Shown: positions 35,274 through 44,269, counted from the first letter of the stretch. The stretch: DNA of 64,000 nt from JAXMEQ01 sp046348225 (GCA_046348225.1 JAXMEQ010000008.1:1-64000), one strand, 5' to 3'. Notes: generated by a model from the sequence alone, not told the origin. A program made the numbers and translations.

Positions 35274-36110
35274 TTATCCCCGTTCAGGCCATTGCCCGCC
35301 GGAGCAGCGCTCAATGCCGGCCAGGTCGTGGCGGCTGCTGACGCGGGCAAAGCCGTGCGCCATCAGCAGGGCGCGCACGGCGGGCGCCTGGTCATGCCCA
35401 TGCTCCAGCAGCAGCCAACCGCCCGGCGCCAGCCGGGCGGGCGCTTGCGCCACGATCTGGCGGATATCGTCCAGGCCGTCCGGGCCGGAAGCCAGTGCCT
35501 GCAGTGGTTCATGGCGCAGCGCCGCCAGGTGCGGGTCGGCGGCGGCCACATAGGGCGGATTGGAGACGATCAGCTGGTACTGCGCAGTGTCACCCGTCAG
35601 CCAGTGCCCCGCGCGGAACTGCACCGCCAGGCCCAGCCGCTGCGCGTTGGCTTGCGCGACGGCCAGGGCGTCGGCGCTGGCGTCCAGCGCGTGGACCGTC
35701 CAGCCCGGTCGCTGCGCCTTCAGGGCCAGCGCCACGGCGCCGCTGCCGGTGCCCAGGTCCACCACCTGCGCGCTGGTGCTGGCGGGCAGCAGGTCCAGCG
35801 CCCACTGCACCAGCGTCTCGGTGTCGGGGCGCGGGTCCAGAACGCGGGCGTCCACCTGCAGCAGCAGGCCAAAAAACTCGCGCTGCCCGGTCAGGTAGGC
35901 CACCGGCTCGCCATCGGCCCGGCGCTGGCATAGCGCTTCGAAGGCGGCGAGTGCAGGCGCTGGCACGGCGTCGGTGTCGTGCGCGAGCAGCCAGGCGCGG
36001 TCGTGCGGCGTGCGTCCCAGCGCGTGCAGCAGCAGCATCTGCGCGTCCAGCCGCGCCAGGCCCTGCGCGGTGGCGGCCGCCAATACCCCCGTCACCGATT
36101 TGCTATGCAT
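35274..36110 (-). CDS. prmC: Release factor glutamine methyltransferase
   Basis: PrmC methylates the Gln of the GGQ motif in release factors RF1 and RF2; its substrate gene prfA lies directly upstream. The 278 residues contain the SAM site DLGTGSGA at 118-125 and the substrate-binding NPPY at 184-187. The best start, ATG 36110 (MHSKSVTG), lies inside a copy of the dispersed repeat, so the repeat has replaced or created the translation start region. A slightly longer in-frame start at 36152 would run through the repeat. Confidence 0.94.
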   Translation of the reverse strand: MHSKSVTGVLAAATAQGLARLDAQMLLLHALGRTPHDRAWLLAHDTDAVPAPALAAFEALCQRRADGEPVAYLTGQREFFGLLLQVDARVLDPRPDTETLVQWALDLLPASTSAQVVDLGTGSGAVALALKAQRPGWTVHALDASADALAVAQANAQRLGLAVQFRAGHWLTGDTAQYQLIVSNPPYVAAADPHLAALRHEPLQALASGPDGLDDIRQIVAQAPARLAPGGWLLLEHGHDQAPAVRALLMAHGFARVSSRHDLAGIERCSGGQWPERG

Positions 36111-36158
36111 TTGATAGCGCCTCACGCATTCTGCATGCGGGCTGCAGGCCAATTTGAC
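36101..36158 (-). repeat. Dispersed palindromic repeat, copy 4 (start of prmC)
   Basis: Reads on the minus strand as AAATTGGCCTGCAGCCCGC, TGCGTGAGGCGCTATC and AAATGCATAGC. It occupies nearly all of the prfA-prmC gap and contains the prmC start codon, which falls in the right arm (GC-ATG-ATAGC region read on the coding strand as ATGCATAGC). Confidence 0.8.
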
Positions 36159-36161
36159 TCA

Positions 36162-37247
36162 TCATCCGGCGCTGAACTCGAGTTCTTCGAGCTGCTCGGC
36201 CTTGCGGGCCAGCAGCAGCGCATCAATCACTTCATCGAGTTCGCCTTCCATGACGAACTGCAGCTTGTAGAGCGTGAGGTTGATGCGGTGGTCGGTCAGC
36301 CGGCCCTGCGGGAAGTTGTAGGTGCGGATGCGGTCGCTGCGGTCGCCGCTGCCGATCAGCCCCTTGCGCAGCGCAGCCTCCTTGGCAGCGCGTTCGCTGC
36401 GCTCTTTTTCCTGGATGCGCGCCTGCAGCACCTGCAGCGCCTTCGCCTTGTTGCTGTGCTGGCTGCGCCCGTCCTGGCACTCGGCCACGATGCCGGTGGG
36501 CAGATGCACCACGCGCACGGCAGAATCGGTCTTGTTGATGTGCTGGCCACCGGCGCCGCTGGCGCGGAAGGTGTCGATCCGCAAGTCCGCCGGGTTGAGC
36601 TTGATGGCTTCGGCCTCGTCAGGCTCGGGCATGACCGCCACCGTGCAGGCGCTGGTGTGGATGCGGCCCTGGGTTTCGGTGGCGGGCACGCGCTGCACGC
36701 GGTGGCCGCCGGATTCGAACTTGAGCTTGCCATACACGCTGTCGCCCTCCACCCGCAGCACCACCTCCTTGTAGCCACCGACCTCGCCGGGGCTGGCGCT
36801 CACGAGCTCGCAGCGCCAGCCCTGGCGCTCGGCATAGCGGGTGTACATGCGCAGCAGGTCGCCGGCGAACAGGGCGGATTCATCCCCGCCGGTGCCGGCA
36901 CGGATTTCCACGAACGCATTGCGCACATCGTCGGGGTCCTTGGGCAACAGCAGGCGCTGCAGCTCGTCTTCCAGCGCGGCGAGGTCGGACTCGGCGCTGG
37001 TGATTTCCTCGCGCGCCATGTCCGCCATCTCCGGGTCGTCCAGCATCCCGCGGGCGGCGGCGAGGTCGGCCTCGCGCTGCAGGAAGGCGGCGAAGCGCCT
37101 GGCGACTTCGCTCACTTCGGCGTGCTCGCGCGTGAGCGCGCGAAAGCGCTGCATGTCCTGGACCACTTCGGGCTGCTGCAGGAAGAAGTCGAGCTCCTGC
37201 AGGCGCACCGGGTAACGGTCGAGTTGTTGGCGAAGAAAGGGTTTCAT
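36162..37247 (-). CDS. prfA: Peptide chain release factor 1
   Basis: RF1 reads UAA and UAG stop codons. The 361-residue protein contains the stop-codon recognition motif PAT at 188-190 and the catalytic GGQ at 233-235 in the context ASGAGGQHINKT. It follows hemA on the same strand and precedes prmC, the conserved hemA-prfA-prmC order. The REP pair at 37265-37336 lies just before it. Confidence 0.97.
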   Translation of the reverse strand: MKPFLRQQLDRYPVRLQELDFFLQQPEVVQDMQRFRALTREHAEVSEVARRFAAFLQREADLAAARGMLDDPEMADMAREEITSAESDLAALEDELQRLLLPKDPDDVRNAFVEIRAGTGGDESALFAGDLLRMYTRYAERQGWRCELVSASPGEVGGYKEVVLRVEGDSVYGKLKFESGGHRVQRVPATETQGRIHTSACTVAVMPEPDEAEAIKLNPADLRIDTFRASGAGGQHINKTDSAVRVVHLPTGIVAECQDGRSQHSNKAKALQVLQARIQEKERSERAAKEAALRKGLIGSGDRSDRIRTYNFPQGRLTDHRINLTLYKLQFVMEGELDEVIDALLLARKAEQLEELEFSAG

Positions 37248-37264
37248 GGCGCGGAGAAAAGGGG

Positions 37265-37336
37265 CTTCGACAGGCTCAGCCCGAACGGCGTCGGGACCAT
37301 TGGCTGACCAGCGCGTTCGCCCCGAGCTTGTCGAAG
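37265..37336. repeat. Inverted REP-type doublet between hemA and prfA
   Basis: The 23-bp sequence at 37265-37287 (CTTCGACAGGCTCAGCCCGA plus ACG) recurs as a near-perfect inverted copy at 37314-37336, differing at a few positions, with 26 bases between. This TTCGACARGCTCAG-type element is, from general knowledge, a very common extragenic palindrome in proteobacteria. On the minus-strand transcript it would form a long hairpin between hemA and prfA. Confidence 0.75.
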
Positions 37337-37358
37337 GGCGCGCGGGGACCGGCCGCAG

Positions 37359-38630
37359 CTAACGCTCTTTGCGCAGGAAGAAATGCTGGATCGCCGCGCT
37401 GGCGCGCTCGCGGGCGGTCACGTCGGCGGCGCGCAGCTCGGCCATCGCGCCGTGCAGCATCTTTTGCGTCAGCCCGCGCGACAGGGCTTCCAGCACTTCG
37501 TCCACGTTCTCGCCCCTGGCCAGCAGCTTGCGGGCGCGGGCGATTTCCGCAGCACGCCATTCGTCGGCCTGGGCGTTGAGCTGCTGGATCAGCGGCACGG
37601 CGCCGCGCTGGTCCATCCAGTGCATGAAGCTTTGCACGCCGGCGTCCACAATCGCCTCGGCTTGCGCCACGGCAGCCTGGCGGCTGGCCTGGGCGTTTTG
37701 CACCACGCCAGCGAGGTCGTCCACGGTGTAGAGGTAGATGTCCTCCAGGGCCTTCACTTCGGGCTCGATGTCGCGCGGAACGGCCAGGTCGACCATGAAC
37801 ATCGGGCGCCGCCGGCGACGCTTGAGCGCGCGCTCCACCGCGCCCAGGCCAATGATGGGCAGGGTGCTCGCGGTGCAACTGATGACGGCGTCGAACTCGT
37901 GCAGGCGCTCGGGCAGCTCGCTCAGGCGCATCACCTCGCCGCCGAAGCGCGTGGCCAGCTTCTCGCCGCGCTCCAGCGTGCGGTTGGCAATGGCAATGGC
38001 CTTGGGGTTCTTGGCCGCGAAGTGGGTGGCTGCCAGCTCGACCATTTCGCCCGCGCCGACAAACAGCACCCGGATGGCCGTGATGTCTTCAAACAGCTGG
38101 CCCGCCAGCCGGACGGCGGCCGCCGCCATGCTGATCGAGTGCGCGCCGATTTCGGTGGCGGTGCGCACCTCCTTGGCCACGGCAAACGAGCGCTGGAACA
38201 GCTGGTTCAGCGTGGTACCCAGGGCGCCGGCTTCCTCGGCGGCACGCACGGCGTCCTTCATCTGGCCCAGAATCTGCGGCTCGCCCAGCACCATGGAGTC
38301 GAGCCCGCTGGCCACGCGGAACGCATGGCGCGCGGCCAGGTGGTCCTGCAGGGCGTAGGCATGCGAACGCAGCAGCGAAGGTGAAACACCCCCCGAATGC
38401 GCCAGCCAGTCCAGCGTGTGCTCGATCTCGTGGCTTTGGCCGGCGCAGTAAATTTCGGTGCGGTTGCAGGTGGACAGGATGGCGGCTTCGGGGCTACGGT
38501 CTTCACGGCCCGAGAGCGACTCGCGCAGGCCGCGCAAGGTGGGCTCGATCTGGTCGATGGCAAACGCGAAGCGCCCGCGCAGGTCTAGCGGCGCGGTCGT
38601 GTGGTTGATGCCCAGGGCCCAGACTGCCAT
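37359..38630 (-). CDS. hemA: Glutamyl-tRNA reductase
   Basis: HemA reduces Glu-tRNA to glutamate-1-semialdehyde, the first step of the C5 heme pathway. The 423 residues include the active-site Cys55 in STCNRTE, GEPQILGQMK and a Rossmann domain (VLFVGAGEMVELAA). The C-terminal dimerisation helix is present. A TATAAT (-10) on the minus strand at 38651-38656 lies 21 bases upstream. The downstream steps hemC and hemD are at 59-61 kb. Confidence 0.96.
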   Translation of the reverse strand: MAVWALGINHTTAPLDLRGRFAFAIDQIEPTLRGLRESLSGREDRSPEAAILSTCNRTEIYCAGQSHEIEHTLDWLAHSGGVSPSLLRSHAYALQDHLAARHAFRVASGLDSMVLGEPQILGQMKDAVRAAEEAGALGTTLNQLFQRSFAVAKEVRTATEIGAHSISMAAAAVRLAGQLFEDITAIRVLFVGAGEMVELAATHFAAKNPKAIAIANRTLERGEKLATRFGGEVMRLSELPERLHEFDAVISCTASTLPIIGLGAVERALKRRRRRPMFMVDLAVPRDIEPEVKALEDIYLYTVDDLAGVVQNAQASRQAAVAQAEAIVDAGVQSFMHWMDQRGAVPLIQQLNAQADEWRAAEIARARKLLARGENVDEVLEALSRGLTQKMLHGAMAELRAADVTARERASAAIQHFFLRKER

Positions 38631-38650
38631 ATCGTGAGGTATTTGACCCG

Positions 38651-38656
38651 ATTATA
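38651..38656 (-). promoter_or_regulatory. Candidate -10 box for hemA
   Basis: The minus strand carries a consensus TATAAT here, 21 bases from the hemA start, which would give a very short leader. No convincing -35 hexamer is visible at the normal distance, so the call rests on the -10 match and position. Confidence 0.45.
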
Positions 38657-38726
38657 AAATTTGTCTGCCGCACGGACATCGACACGCCGCGGTAACGCCT
38701 GAACCTTCCTTTTGCCCACTTGCCCC

Positions 38727-39002
38727 ATGGGACCGCTGGACCTCCTGATTCACCTGCTCAACTTCCTGGCGCCGGCGCTGGCCGTCGCGCTGGGCGTGGC
38801 ATTGGCTGCGCGGTGGTTGATGAAAAAAGGGTCGCCAGCCCGCACCTGGTATGCGCAAGCCGCTATCAATTTTGTAGCGGGTACCGGGGTGCTGGTGGTC
38901 GGGCTGTGGTTTTTCGGGCGTGACGGGAAGATGGCCACCTACGCCGCGCTGGTGGTGACCTGTGCCCTGAGCCAATGGCTGGGCGGCCGTCACTGGCGAT
39001 AA
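38727..39002 (+). CDS. Small membrane protein, function unknown
   Basis: A 91-residue protein with three hydrophobic segments at about 4-28, 46-63 and 70-84, probably an inner-membrane protein. I do not recognise a family. Residues around AQAAINFVAG in the middle are encoded by a dispersed repeat (38833-38878), so part of its second helix is repeat-derived. The ATG at 38727 is preferred over a TTG at 38712. It precedes yaaA by 25 bases. Confidence 0.65.
   Translation: MGPLDLLIHLLNFLAPALAVALGVALAARWLMKKGSPARTWYAQAAINFVAGTGVLVVGLWFFGRDGKMATYAALVVTCALSQWLGGRHWR
38833..38878 (+). repeat. Dispersed palindromic repeat, copy 5 (inside small membrane protein)
   Basis: Plus-strand copy: CGCCAGCCCGCACC, TGCGCAAGCCGCTATC, AATTTTGTAGC. 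It is read in frame as ...RTWYAQAAINFVA, supplying hydrophobic residues to a membrane helix. Confidence 0.78.
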
Positions 39003-39027
39003 TCGTCGCAACCCTGCTGTACCCGCC

Positions 39028-39804
39028 ATGCTGTTCCTGTTGTCTCCTGCCAAGTCCCTCGACTATGACACTCCTGTCGGGGATGTGCCATCCACCCAGC
39101 CCCAGTTTGTGTCGCAATCGACACAGCTGATCGGGGTGCTGCGGCAGAAGTCCCCCCAGCAGATCGCCGAACTCATGCACCTGAGTGACGCGCTGTCGGC
39201 CCTGAACGTGGCACGCTACCAGGCTTGGTCGCCCCGGTTCACGGCGCGCAATTCACGCCAGGCAGTGCTGGCGTTTGATGGCGATGTCTATGGCGGGCTG
39301 GACGCGCGCAGCCTCAAGCCGGCACAGCTCGAATGGGCGCAGCAGCACCTGTGCATCCTGAGCGGCCTGTACGGCGTGCTTCGGCCGCTGGACCGGATGC
39401 AGCCCTACCGGCTGGAAATGGGCACCACGCTGGCAGTGGGCGGGGCGCGCAACCTTTACCAGTTCTGGGGCCAGCAGATCGCGCAGCACCTCAATGAGCG
39501 GCTGGCCGCCGACCGCACGCCGGTGGTGGTGAACCTGGCCTCGCAGGAGTACTTCAAGGCCGTGGACCGCAAGACGCTGAAGGCACGGGTGATCGACTGC
39601 GTGTTCGAGGAAGAACGGGCCGGCCAGCACAAGGTCATCAGTTTCATGGCCAAGCGCGCCCGCGGCCTGATGGCGCGCTACGCCATCACCCACAAAATCG
39701 CCACACCCAGACGGCTGGAAGGCTTCAACCTTGAAGGGTACGCCTTCGCGCCCGAAGCATCGCAAACCGACCGCCTGGTGTTCAGGCGCAGGAGCGCCGA
39801 ATGA
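39028..39804 (+). CDS. yaaA: Peroxide stress protein YaaA (DUF328)
   Basis: YaaA lowers free iron during hydrogen peroxide stress, in the cytoplasm. The 258-residue protein starts MLFLLSPAKSLDY and has the family motifs FDGDVYGGLDARSL, GLYGVLRPLD and FMAKRARGLMARY. It overlaps the next gene by ATGA. Confidence 0.95.
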   Translation: MLFLLSPAKSLDYDTPVGDVPSTQPQFVSQSTQLIGVLRQKSPQQIAELMHLSDALSALNVARYQAWSPRFTARNSRQAVLAFDGDVYGGLDARSLKPAQLEWAQQHLCILSGLYGVLRPLDRMQPYRLEMGTTLAVGGARNLYQFWGQQIAQHLNERLAADRTPVVVNLASQEYFKAVDRKTLKARVIDCVFEEERAGQHKVISFMAKRARGLMARYAITHKIATPRRLEGFNLEGYAFAPEASQTDRLVFRRRSAE

Positions 39805-40658
39805 CCACCACCAGCCAGCCCATCACCCCCGAATTGCGCAAATGGATCGTGGAGCAGGCCCAGGCCGGCTTCCCGCCCGAGACGGTGCTCAAGTCGATGC
39901 TCGCTTCCGGCTGGAGTGAAGACGTGGCGGTGGAGGCGATGGAGTCCACGCTGCGTGGGCACCTCGAGGCCCAGGCCGTCGCCAGCGGCCTGCCGCCCGC
40001 GGTGCCGGTGCCCGACCCGAACCTGGACGAATCGCCGCTGTACATCGACGCGGGTGACCGTGTTGTGCATGTGTTGCAGGTCATGGCCAGCCCGCGCGTG
40101 GTGGTGTTCGGCAACCTGCTGGGCGACGACGAGTGCGATGCGCTGATCGCGGCCGCCACCCCCCGGCTGGCCCGTTCGCTTACCGTGGCCACCAAGACCG
40201 GCGGCGAGGAGCTGAACGCCGACCGCACCAGCAACGGCATGTTTTTCCAACGCGGCGAGAGCGAACTCGTCCGGCGGATCGAGGCACGCATCGCGCGGCT
40301 GGTCAACTGGCCCGAGGAAAACGGCGAGGGCCTGCAGGTGCTGCACTACCGTCCCGGCACCGAATACAAGCCCCACTACGATTACTTTGACCCCAACGAG
40401 CCAGGCACGCCCACCATCCTGAAGCGGGGCGGCCAGCGCGTCGCCACCCTGGTGATGTACCTGGGCGAGCCCGAGAAGGGCGGCGGCACCACCTTTCCCG
40501 ATGTGCACTTTGAAGTCGCGCCCAAACGGGGCAACGCGGTGTTCTTCAGCTACGAGCGGCCCCACCCGATCACAAAAACGCTGCACGGCGGCGCGCCGGT
40601 GCTGGCCGGCGAGAAATGGATCGCCACCAAATGGCTGCGTGAGCGGCGTTTCGAATGA
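39801..40658 (+). CDS. 2OG-Fe(II) oxygenase, prolyl 4-hydroxylase-like
   Basis: An iron- and 2-oxoglutarate-dependent dioxygenase of 285 residues. The C-terminal P4H domain carries the iron ligands His192, Asp194 (PHYDYFD) and His262 (KTLHGG), plus Lys272 for 2-oxoglutarate. The N-terminal 60 residues (two amphipathic helices, KWIVEQAQAGFPPETVLKSM) form a separate small domain. It resembles bacterial P4H-like enzymes whose protein substrates are mostly unknown. It is coupled to yaaA by ATGA. Confidence 0.9.
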   Translation: MTTTSQPITPELRKWIVEQAQAGFPPETVLKSMLASGWSEDVAVEAMESTLRGHLEAQAVASGLPPAVPVPDPNLDESPLYIDAGDRVVHVLQVMASPRVVVFGNLLGDDECDALIAAATPRLARSLTVATKTGGEELNADRTSNGMFFQRGESELVRRIEARIARLVNWPEENGEGLQVLHYRPGTEYKPHYDYFDPNEPGTPTILKRGGQRVATLVMYLGEPEKGGGTTFPDVHFEVAPKRGNAVFFSYERPHPITKTLHGGAPVLAGEKWIATKWLRERRFE

Positions 40659-40668
40659 AAGCCCCTGA

Positions 40669-41565
40669 ATGAAAGTCAAGGCCAACGGCATCGACATCGA
40701 GGTCGAAGACACCGGGGCGGATGGCTCCCAGGCCGGCCGGCCGGTGGTGCAGCTCATCATGGGGCTGGGCATGCAGCTCGTGGCCTGGCCGCCGGCCCTG
40801 GTGCAGGCGCTGGTGGACGCCGGCTACCGCGTGATTCGCCACGACAACCGCGACATCGGCCTGAGCCAGCACTTTGATCACTTGGGGCTGCCCAACCTGC
40901 TGTGGGAAATGGTCAAGCTCAAGACCGGTTTCACGCCGGCCGCGCCGTACACCGTGCACGACATGGCGCTGGACGCGGTTGGCGTGCTCGATGCACTGGG
41001 CATTGCGCAAGCCCATGTGGTGGGCGTGAGCATGGGCGGCATGATTGCCCAGCGCGTGGCACTGGCGGCGCCCCAGCGCGTGCTGAGCCTGACCAGCATC
41101 ATGAGCTCCAGCGGCGCACGTGGCCTGCCCGAGGCCAAGGGCCCGGTGCTGCGCGCCTTGCTGAGCCGGCCTGCCGGCACCGGGCGCGATGCGGTGGTGG
41201 ACCACTACGTCAAGCTGTTCCGCGTGATCGGCAGCCCCGGCTACCCGGTGGAGGAGCCGGTGCTGCGCGAACGAATCCTCGCCGGGCTGGAACGCAGTTA
41301 CCACCCGGCGGGCACGCTGCGCCAGATGGTGGCCATCGGTGCCGACACCGGCCGCCGTGCAGCGGAGTTGGGCCGAATCACGGCGCCGACGCTGGTGCTG
41401 CACGGCAAGGACGATCCGCTGGTGCCATACCCTTGCGGCGTGGACACGGCCAAGCGCATTCCCAACGCCCGGCTGGTGGGCATTGGCGGCATGGGGCACG
41501 ACCTGCCGCCCGGCGTGGTCGAACGCCTGCTCGAACCCCTTCTTCCGCACCTGCAGCTCGCATGA
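40669..41565 (+). CDS. Alpha/beta-fold hydrolase
   Basis: A 298-residue esterase or lipase-like hydrolase. The nucleophile is Ser121 in GVSMGGM, the oxyanion region is QLIMGLGMQL, and the C-terminal catalytic His is probably in GMGHDLPP, with an Asp in KDDPLVP. The substrate is unknown. It overlaps queF by ATGA (41562-41565), and together with yaaA and the P4H-like gene forms a four-gene run. Confidence 0.9.
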   Translation: MKVKANGIDIEVEDTGADGSQAGRPVVQLIMGLGMQLVAWPPALVQALVDAGYRVIRHDNRDIGLSQHFDHLGLPNLLWEMVKLKTGFTPAAPYTVHDMALDAVGVLDALGIAQAHVVGVSMGGMIAQRVALAAPQRVLSLTSIMSSSGARGLPEAKGPVLRALLSRPAGTGRDAVVDHYVKLFRVIGSPGYPVEEPVLRERILAGLERSYHPAGTLRQMVAIGADTGRRAAELGRITAPTLVLHGKDDPLVPYPCGVDTAKRIPNARLVGIGGMGHDLPPGVVERLLEPLLPHLQLA

Positions 41566-42416
41566 CCGCACCCAACACGCCCGAGGGTTCGCAGCTCGGC
41601 AAACCGGCAACCTACATCGACCAGTACGACGCGTCGCTGCTGTTCCCGATTCCGCGGCAGGCCAAGCGCGCCGAAATCGGGCTGGGCACGCGGCTGCCGT
41701 TCTCGGGCGCCGACCTCTGGACAGCGTTTGAACTCAGCTGGCTCACGCCGCGCGGCAAGCCGCAGGTGGCGATTGCGCACATCACCGTGCCGTGCGAGAC
41801 GTTGAACATTGTGGAGAGCAAATCGTTCAAGCTCTACCTCAACAGCTTCAGCAACACCCGGTTTGCGGCGCCTGACGAAGTGCGCGACCGGATTCGCGCC
41901 GACATCACCGAAGCGGCCTGGCGCGGCGGCACTGTCATGTCGTCGGTGGGGGTGCGCCTGCTGCTGCCCGAGCAGTTCGACCGGGAACCGGTGCATGAAC
42001 TCGACGGCCTGAGCCTGGACCGTCTCGACATCGAATGCAGCCAGTACCAGCCCGCGCCCGAGCTGCTGACGGCGGCCTTCGACGAACAGCCCGTGACCGA
42101 GGTGCTGACCAGCAACCTGCTCAAGAGCAATTGCCTGGTGACCGGTCAGCCCGACTGGGGCAGCGTGCGCATCAGCTACAGCGGCCCGCAGATTGACCAG
42201 GGCGGCCTGCTGCGCTACCTGGTGAGCTTTCGCAACCACAATGAGTTCCACGAGCAGTGCGTGGAGCGGATCTACATGGATGTGCTGACGCGCTGCAAGC
42301 CGGCCAAGCTGGCGGTGTACGCGCGTTACACCCGGCGCGGCGGGCTGGACATCAACCCGTTCCGTACCAGCCACCCGCAGGCGCTGCCCGCCAACACGCG
42401 TACCGCGCGGCAATAG
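41562..42416 (+). CDS. queF: NADPH-dependent 7-cyano-7-deazaguanine reductase, long form
   Basis: QueF reduces preQ0 to preQ1 in queuosine synthesis. The 284-residue two-domain form has substrate-binding ESKSFKLY at 85-92 and catalytic Cys191 in NLLKSNCLVTGQPDWGS. The ATG at 41562 overlaps the hydrolase stop. No other queuosine gene or preQ1 riboswitch is seen here. Confidence 0.95.
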   Translation: MTAPNTPEGSQLGKPATYIDQYDASLLFPIPRQAKRAEIGLGTRLPFSGADLWTAFELSWLTPRGKPQVAIAHITVPCETLNIVESKSFKLYLNSFSNTRFAAPDEVRDRIRADITEAAWRGGTVMSSVGVRLLLPEQFDREPVHELDGLSLDRLDIECSQYQPAPELLTAAFDEQPVTEVLTSNLLKSNCLVTGQPDWGSVRISYSGPQIDQGGLLRYLVSFRNHNEFHEQCVERIYMDVLTRCKPAKLAVYARYTRRGGLDINPFRTSHPQALPANTRTARQ

Positions 42417-42440
42417 AGTGACAACAGGGCGGCACCGGGC

Positions 42441-43274
42441 TCAGGCCAGGTCCGTGAAGCGCTTCAGCGGGGACAGCGGTGTGAACTGGCCGTCCCGCTT
42501 CTGCTTCATGGCAGACACCGCTTCGCGTACATGGGCGTTGCTCCAGATGGCCCCCTGCACCCAGCCCATTTGCCTGAGCGAGTCTTCCACGGAGTGGTCG
42601 CGCGTGTAATGGATGACCTGCTTGGTGCCCCAGATGGCCACCGGCGGCTTGGCGGCGATTTCCTTTGCGCACTGCAGGGCGGCGGCCAGCATGGCGTCCT
42701 GCGTGTCAAACACTTCGTTCACGAGGCCGTAGCCCAGCGCCTTGTGCGCGCCCAGGCGGCGGCCGGTGTACGCCAGCTCCTTCACCACGCCCAGCGGCAC
42801 CAGCTTGGGCAGGCGCTGCAGCGTGCCCACGTCGGCCACCATGCCGATGTTGATTTCCTGAATGCAGAAAAACGCATCGGCCGTGGCGTAGCGGATGCAG
42901 CAGGCGGTGACCATGTCCACCGCGCCGCCGATGCATCCGCCCTGGATGGCGGCAATCACCGGGATGCGCAGGGTTTCCAGCTTGGTGAAGGTGGCCTGAA
43001 TGTCGGTCAGCAGGTCGTAGATGGCGGCCCGGCCTTCGGCGCTGGTGTCGTCCATGGCGATGGCGCCACCAAAGGTTTCCAGCGCCATGCCCGCACTGAA
43101 GTGCTTGCCGGTGGACGAGATCACCAGCGCCCGCGCGCTGCCGTCACGGTGCAGCTGCGTGAGCGTGTCGTCCAGCTCGCGCCAGAACGCCGGATGCATG
43201 GTGTTGAGCGCCTCGGGCCGGTTCAGCACCAGGTGGGCGATGTGGTCGTGCAGGGTAAGGCTGAAGCATTGCAT
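42441..43274 (-). CDS. Enoyl-CoA hydratase/isomerase family protein
   Basis: A crotonase-fold acyl-CoA enzyme of 277 residues. The oxyanion-hole segments are FSAGMALE at about 59-66 and GGCIGGAVDMVTACCIRYA at about 109-127. The GGAVDMVTACCIRYA pattern and IQEINIGMVADVGTLQRLP are closest to delta3,5-delta2,4-dienoyl-CoA isomerase (ECH1-like) proteins, so isomerisation of unsaturated acyl-CoAs is more likely than simple hydration. Catalytic acids are suggested by the EINIGMVADVG region. An AGGAG site precedes the ATG at 43274. Confidence 0.88.
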   Translation of the reverse strand: MQCFSLTLHDHIAHLVLNRPEALNTMHPAFWRELDDTLTQLHRDGSARALVISSTGKHFSAGMALETFGGAIAMDDTSAEGRAAIYDLLTDIQATFTKLETLRIPVIAAIQGGCIGGAVDMVTACCIRYATADAFFCIQEINIGMVADVGTLQRLPKLVPLGVVKELAYTGRRLGAHKALGYGLVNEVFDTQDAMLAAALQCAKEIAAKPPVAIWGTKQVIHYTRDHSVEDSLRQMGWVQGAIWSNAHVREAVSAMKQKRDGQFTPLSPLKRFTDLA

Positions 43275-43392
43275 GGGGCGGTTCTCCTGAGGGCGCCACT
43301 GTAGGACAGCATCGCCGCCGGGGCTGGCAACTCCGCGACAAGCCCTGGCGCGTGCTACCCTGAGATGCCCCGCACCCCACCGGAGCCCGTGC

Positions 43393-44265
43393 TTGATCCG
43401 ACTCAACTTTTCCGTGTCCCTGCGATACGAGGTGCTGGCACCCGGCGCCGATTTCATCCTCAACATCCAGGCCGCGCGCACCCGTCACCAGCATGTGGTG
43501 AACGAGCACCTCACGCTCAGCCAGGCCGTGCTGCCGCGCGCCCACACCGATGCCGTGGCGCACACCCGCTACCTGTGCCTGAAGGCCGTGCCCGGCCCGT
43601 TGCAGATCGACTACGAAGCCACAGTAGACATTGCCCACTACCGCGCGGCGCCCGACAACCTGCCAGAGGTGGCCGTGGCCGACCTGCCGGGCCATGTGCT
43701 GCCCTACCTGTACCCGAGCCGCTACTGCGAGTCCGACCGGCTCTACGGTTTTGCCAACCAGCAGTTCGGCGGGTTGTGGCAGGGCTACGGCCGGGTCATG
43801 GCGATCCGCGACTGGGTCAGCCAGAACGTGCGCTTCCAGTCCAACACGTCGGTGAGCACCACTTCGGCCTGCGACACCCTGGCCAGCCGCCAGGGCGTGT
43901 GCCGCGACTTTGCCCACCTGATGATTGCGCTGTGCCGCGCCCTGAACATTCCCGCGCGCTTTGCCACGGGCATGGATTACGGCGCCGATCCGATCCTGGG
44001 CCCGCCGGACTTTCACGCCTATGTGGAGGCGTGGGTTGGCAACCGCTGGTACTTGTTTGACCCGTCGGGCACCGCCATTCCCATGGGCTTTGTGCGGCTG
44101 GCCACCAGCCGCGACGCGGCCGACGCGGCGTTTGCCACCATCTTCGGCCCGGTCCAGTCGCAGGCCCCGAAGGTACACATCGAAGCGGTCCCCGGTGTCG
44201 ACGGCATGCTGAACATGCCGCAGCACACCCTGGAAGCCCTGTCCACCGACGGCGGCGAGGCGTAA
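43393..44265 (+). CDS. Transglutaminase-like (cysteine protease-fold) protein
   Basis: A 290-residue protein with the transglutaminase catalytic triad Cys170 (SRQGVCRDFAHL), His208 (DFHAYVEAW) and Asp223 (LFDPSG), after an N-terminal beta domain. Bacterial members are thought to be peptidases or amidases, and the substrate here is unknown. The start appears to be TTG at 43393, with GGAG about eight bases upstream. It is divergent from the enoyl-CoA hydratase gene, with a 118-bp shared upstream region. Confidence 0.87.
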   Translation: MIRLNFSVSLRYEVLAPGADFILNIQAARTRHQHVVNEHLTLSQAVLPRAHTDAVAHTRYLCLKAVPGPLQIDYEATVDIAHYRAAPDNLPEVAVADLPGHVLPYLYPSRYCESDRLYGFANQQFGGLWQGYGRVMAIRDWVSQNVRFQSNTSVSTTSACDTLASRQGVCRDFAHLMIALCRALNIPARFATGMDYGADPILGPPDFHAYVEAWVGNRWYLFDPSGTAIPMGFVRLATSRDAADAAFATIFGPVQSQAPKVHIEAVPGVDGMLNMPQHTLEALSTDGGEA

Positions 44266-44269
44266 GCGC

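Noticed and set aside
41500..41562. preQ1 riboswitch before queF
   Set aside because: queF overlaps the upstream hydrolase gene, so there is no untranslated leader.
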